Source: Balanoglossus misakiensis (lineage: Eukaryota > Hemichordata). From it: a DNA stretch of 64,000 nt. Shown piece after piece: positions 63,056-64,000 of this stretch. The DNA is taken from positions 7,626,001-7,690,000 of the forward strand of contig CM082594.2 of NCBI GenBank assembly GCA_040954595.2. The letters run 5' to 3'. The translations under genes and the position numbers were made by a program. Positions within the stretch are counted from its first letter, which is position 1. Every line of letters begins with the position of its first letter. The notes below the pieces were generated by a model. That model worked only from the letters and a program-made list of their open reading frames with translations, made no database searches and was not told the DNA's origin.

Positions 63056-63670
63056 GTACTTCGAAACATAGACTTGCCCTGGTGTCAGGATGCCACACTG
63101 ATTGAGGCTGGTTGTATGAACGGTAACCCATGGCAACCTAAAGAGTGCTCATTTAGCCCTTGACTCATGATAAGTTATTATTATAGCAACCTTTAAGAGT
63201 TGCGTACTTGACTTAGAAAAACATGCAGACCTCACTGTCTGTGTGTGACTTCAGAGATGAAAGGCACCATTAGTTGAAGGTCGTTTGTCAAAGCTGAATG
63301 GGTGGAGTGTTGATTTGCTATCTCAGATCATTGTAATCTCCGGGAAATTACAGGAAGCACTTAATTCCAAAAATAGAAAATCTGTTCAAACTTGAACTTC
63401 AAAAGTCGCCTGAATGGATGTTGATGGTGGGAGACGTAAACAAGTCTTTATCAAGGTGAAGGTGGCTTTCAGAAGCTTTGTTCAGTAATGGAGGCATTTA
63501 TGCACTCTCACAACTAATGGGACTGTGATTGTACTGGAGGAAGTTTGGAAGACTGTTACCACAGCAACAGACTTGTAAATATTCTGAGACGTGCAGGGTC
63601 ATGACGTTGATGGGATTTCTAGATATCACATGATGCCTGAGTAATGCCGTTTTGTTTTTTTCTCTCTCAG

Positions 63671-63777
63671 GAAGTTTGGAAGACACTCACTGCAGGCGAG
63701 ATTGTTTGGAATTCCTTAAGTAGCAAGTTCAAGTGTACTTAACTGACAGTCTGGTGGGAGTTCTCAGAGAATAACAG
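63671..63777 (+). other. Candidate non-coding internal exon
   Basis: TTTTTTTCTCTCTCAG is a strong acceptor with exon start 63671, and GAATAACAG|GTAAGCG a strong donor after 63777. All three forward frames contain stops, so it would be a 5'UTR or lncRNA exon. It could receive candidate first exons A or B and belong to a gene continuing past 64 kb. GGAAGTTTGGAAGAC at its acceptor also occurs at about 63539, a short direct repeat. Confidence 0.4.
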
Positions 63778-64000
63778 GTAAGCGGTGGACGGGAAGCGTC
63801 TTGAAGCAGTTGTGCCTTCTGGAATCGGAAGATCTGACTCGAATTGTTTTCGTTTCTCGTGATATTCCTGCCTTGGATTAATTGAGAGAAGTTTCTTTGT
63901 GAAGGACGACTGAATTTCTTGTGGTGTGTGTGAACGTTCCTCGCAAAAAGACAACCATGTGTTACGTGATAGTGACTTGTCGGTCGTTGCTATGGACGCT

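Noticed and set aside
60394-64000. LINGO or TSPAN3 neighbour expected from human 15q24
   Set aside because: No LRR-Ig or tetraspanin sequence is present on either strand in the window.

Overview
This is a window of animal nuclear DNA. Coding sequence is split into short exons by GT-AG introns, leaders and 3' ends carry animal-type signals, and no operons or prokaryotic features are visible. Three complete multi-exon genes could be rebuilt. In each, the phase of every junction closes without a forced frameshift. Gene content (one HMG20-type HMG-box gene, one PEAK-family pseudokinase gene, one LRRC71-like gene), compact genes and AT-rich introns full of the word TACATGTA suggest an invertebrate bilaterian, perhaps a non-vertebrate deuterostome or a spiralian. 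The species cannot be named from sequence alone.

Layout. 1-1.7 kb: intergenic DNA and promoter, with a perfect RFX X-box palindrome and a TATA box. 1.75-20.8 kb (+): LRRC71-like gene, 16 coding exons, 605 aa, first intron about 8.2 kb. 21.2-25.7 kb (-): HMG20A/B-like gene, 371 aa, tail-to-tail with LRRC71. 25.7-26.4 kb: a compact divergent promoter. 26.3-45.4 kb (+): a PEAK1/PRAG1/PEAK3-family gene with a probable non-coding first exon, an intron of about 10.9 kb, three coding exons (1,884 aa) and a 3'UTR of about 2 kb. 45.4-64 kb: no protein gene that can be supported. This part holds a CTCF-like site, two promoter/first-exon candidates (about 48.1 and 53.6 kb), one non-coding internal-exon candidate (63.67 kb), a 1-kb DNA transposon with TTAA ends and 21-bp inverted repeats, several hairpins, a 176-bp-period duplication, and unassigned ORFs.

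How it fits together. The HMG20 product should be a nuclear chromatin factor of the LSD1/CoREST type. The PEAK product should be a cytoplasmic scaffold pseudokinase at focal adhesions and the actin cytoskeleton. They are functionally unrelated but sit head-to-head, as I recall HMG20A and PEAK1 doing at human 15q24. This looks like a very old bidirectional gene pair and is the most notable observation here. The LRRC71-like gene has an X-box upstream, suggesting RFX (ciliary) control. I found no undescribed system of the defence or mobile-operon kind. The more novel leads are the conserved gene pair, the transposon carrying a CTCF-like motif, and the orphan leader exons at the right side.
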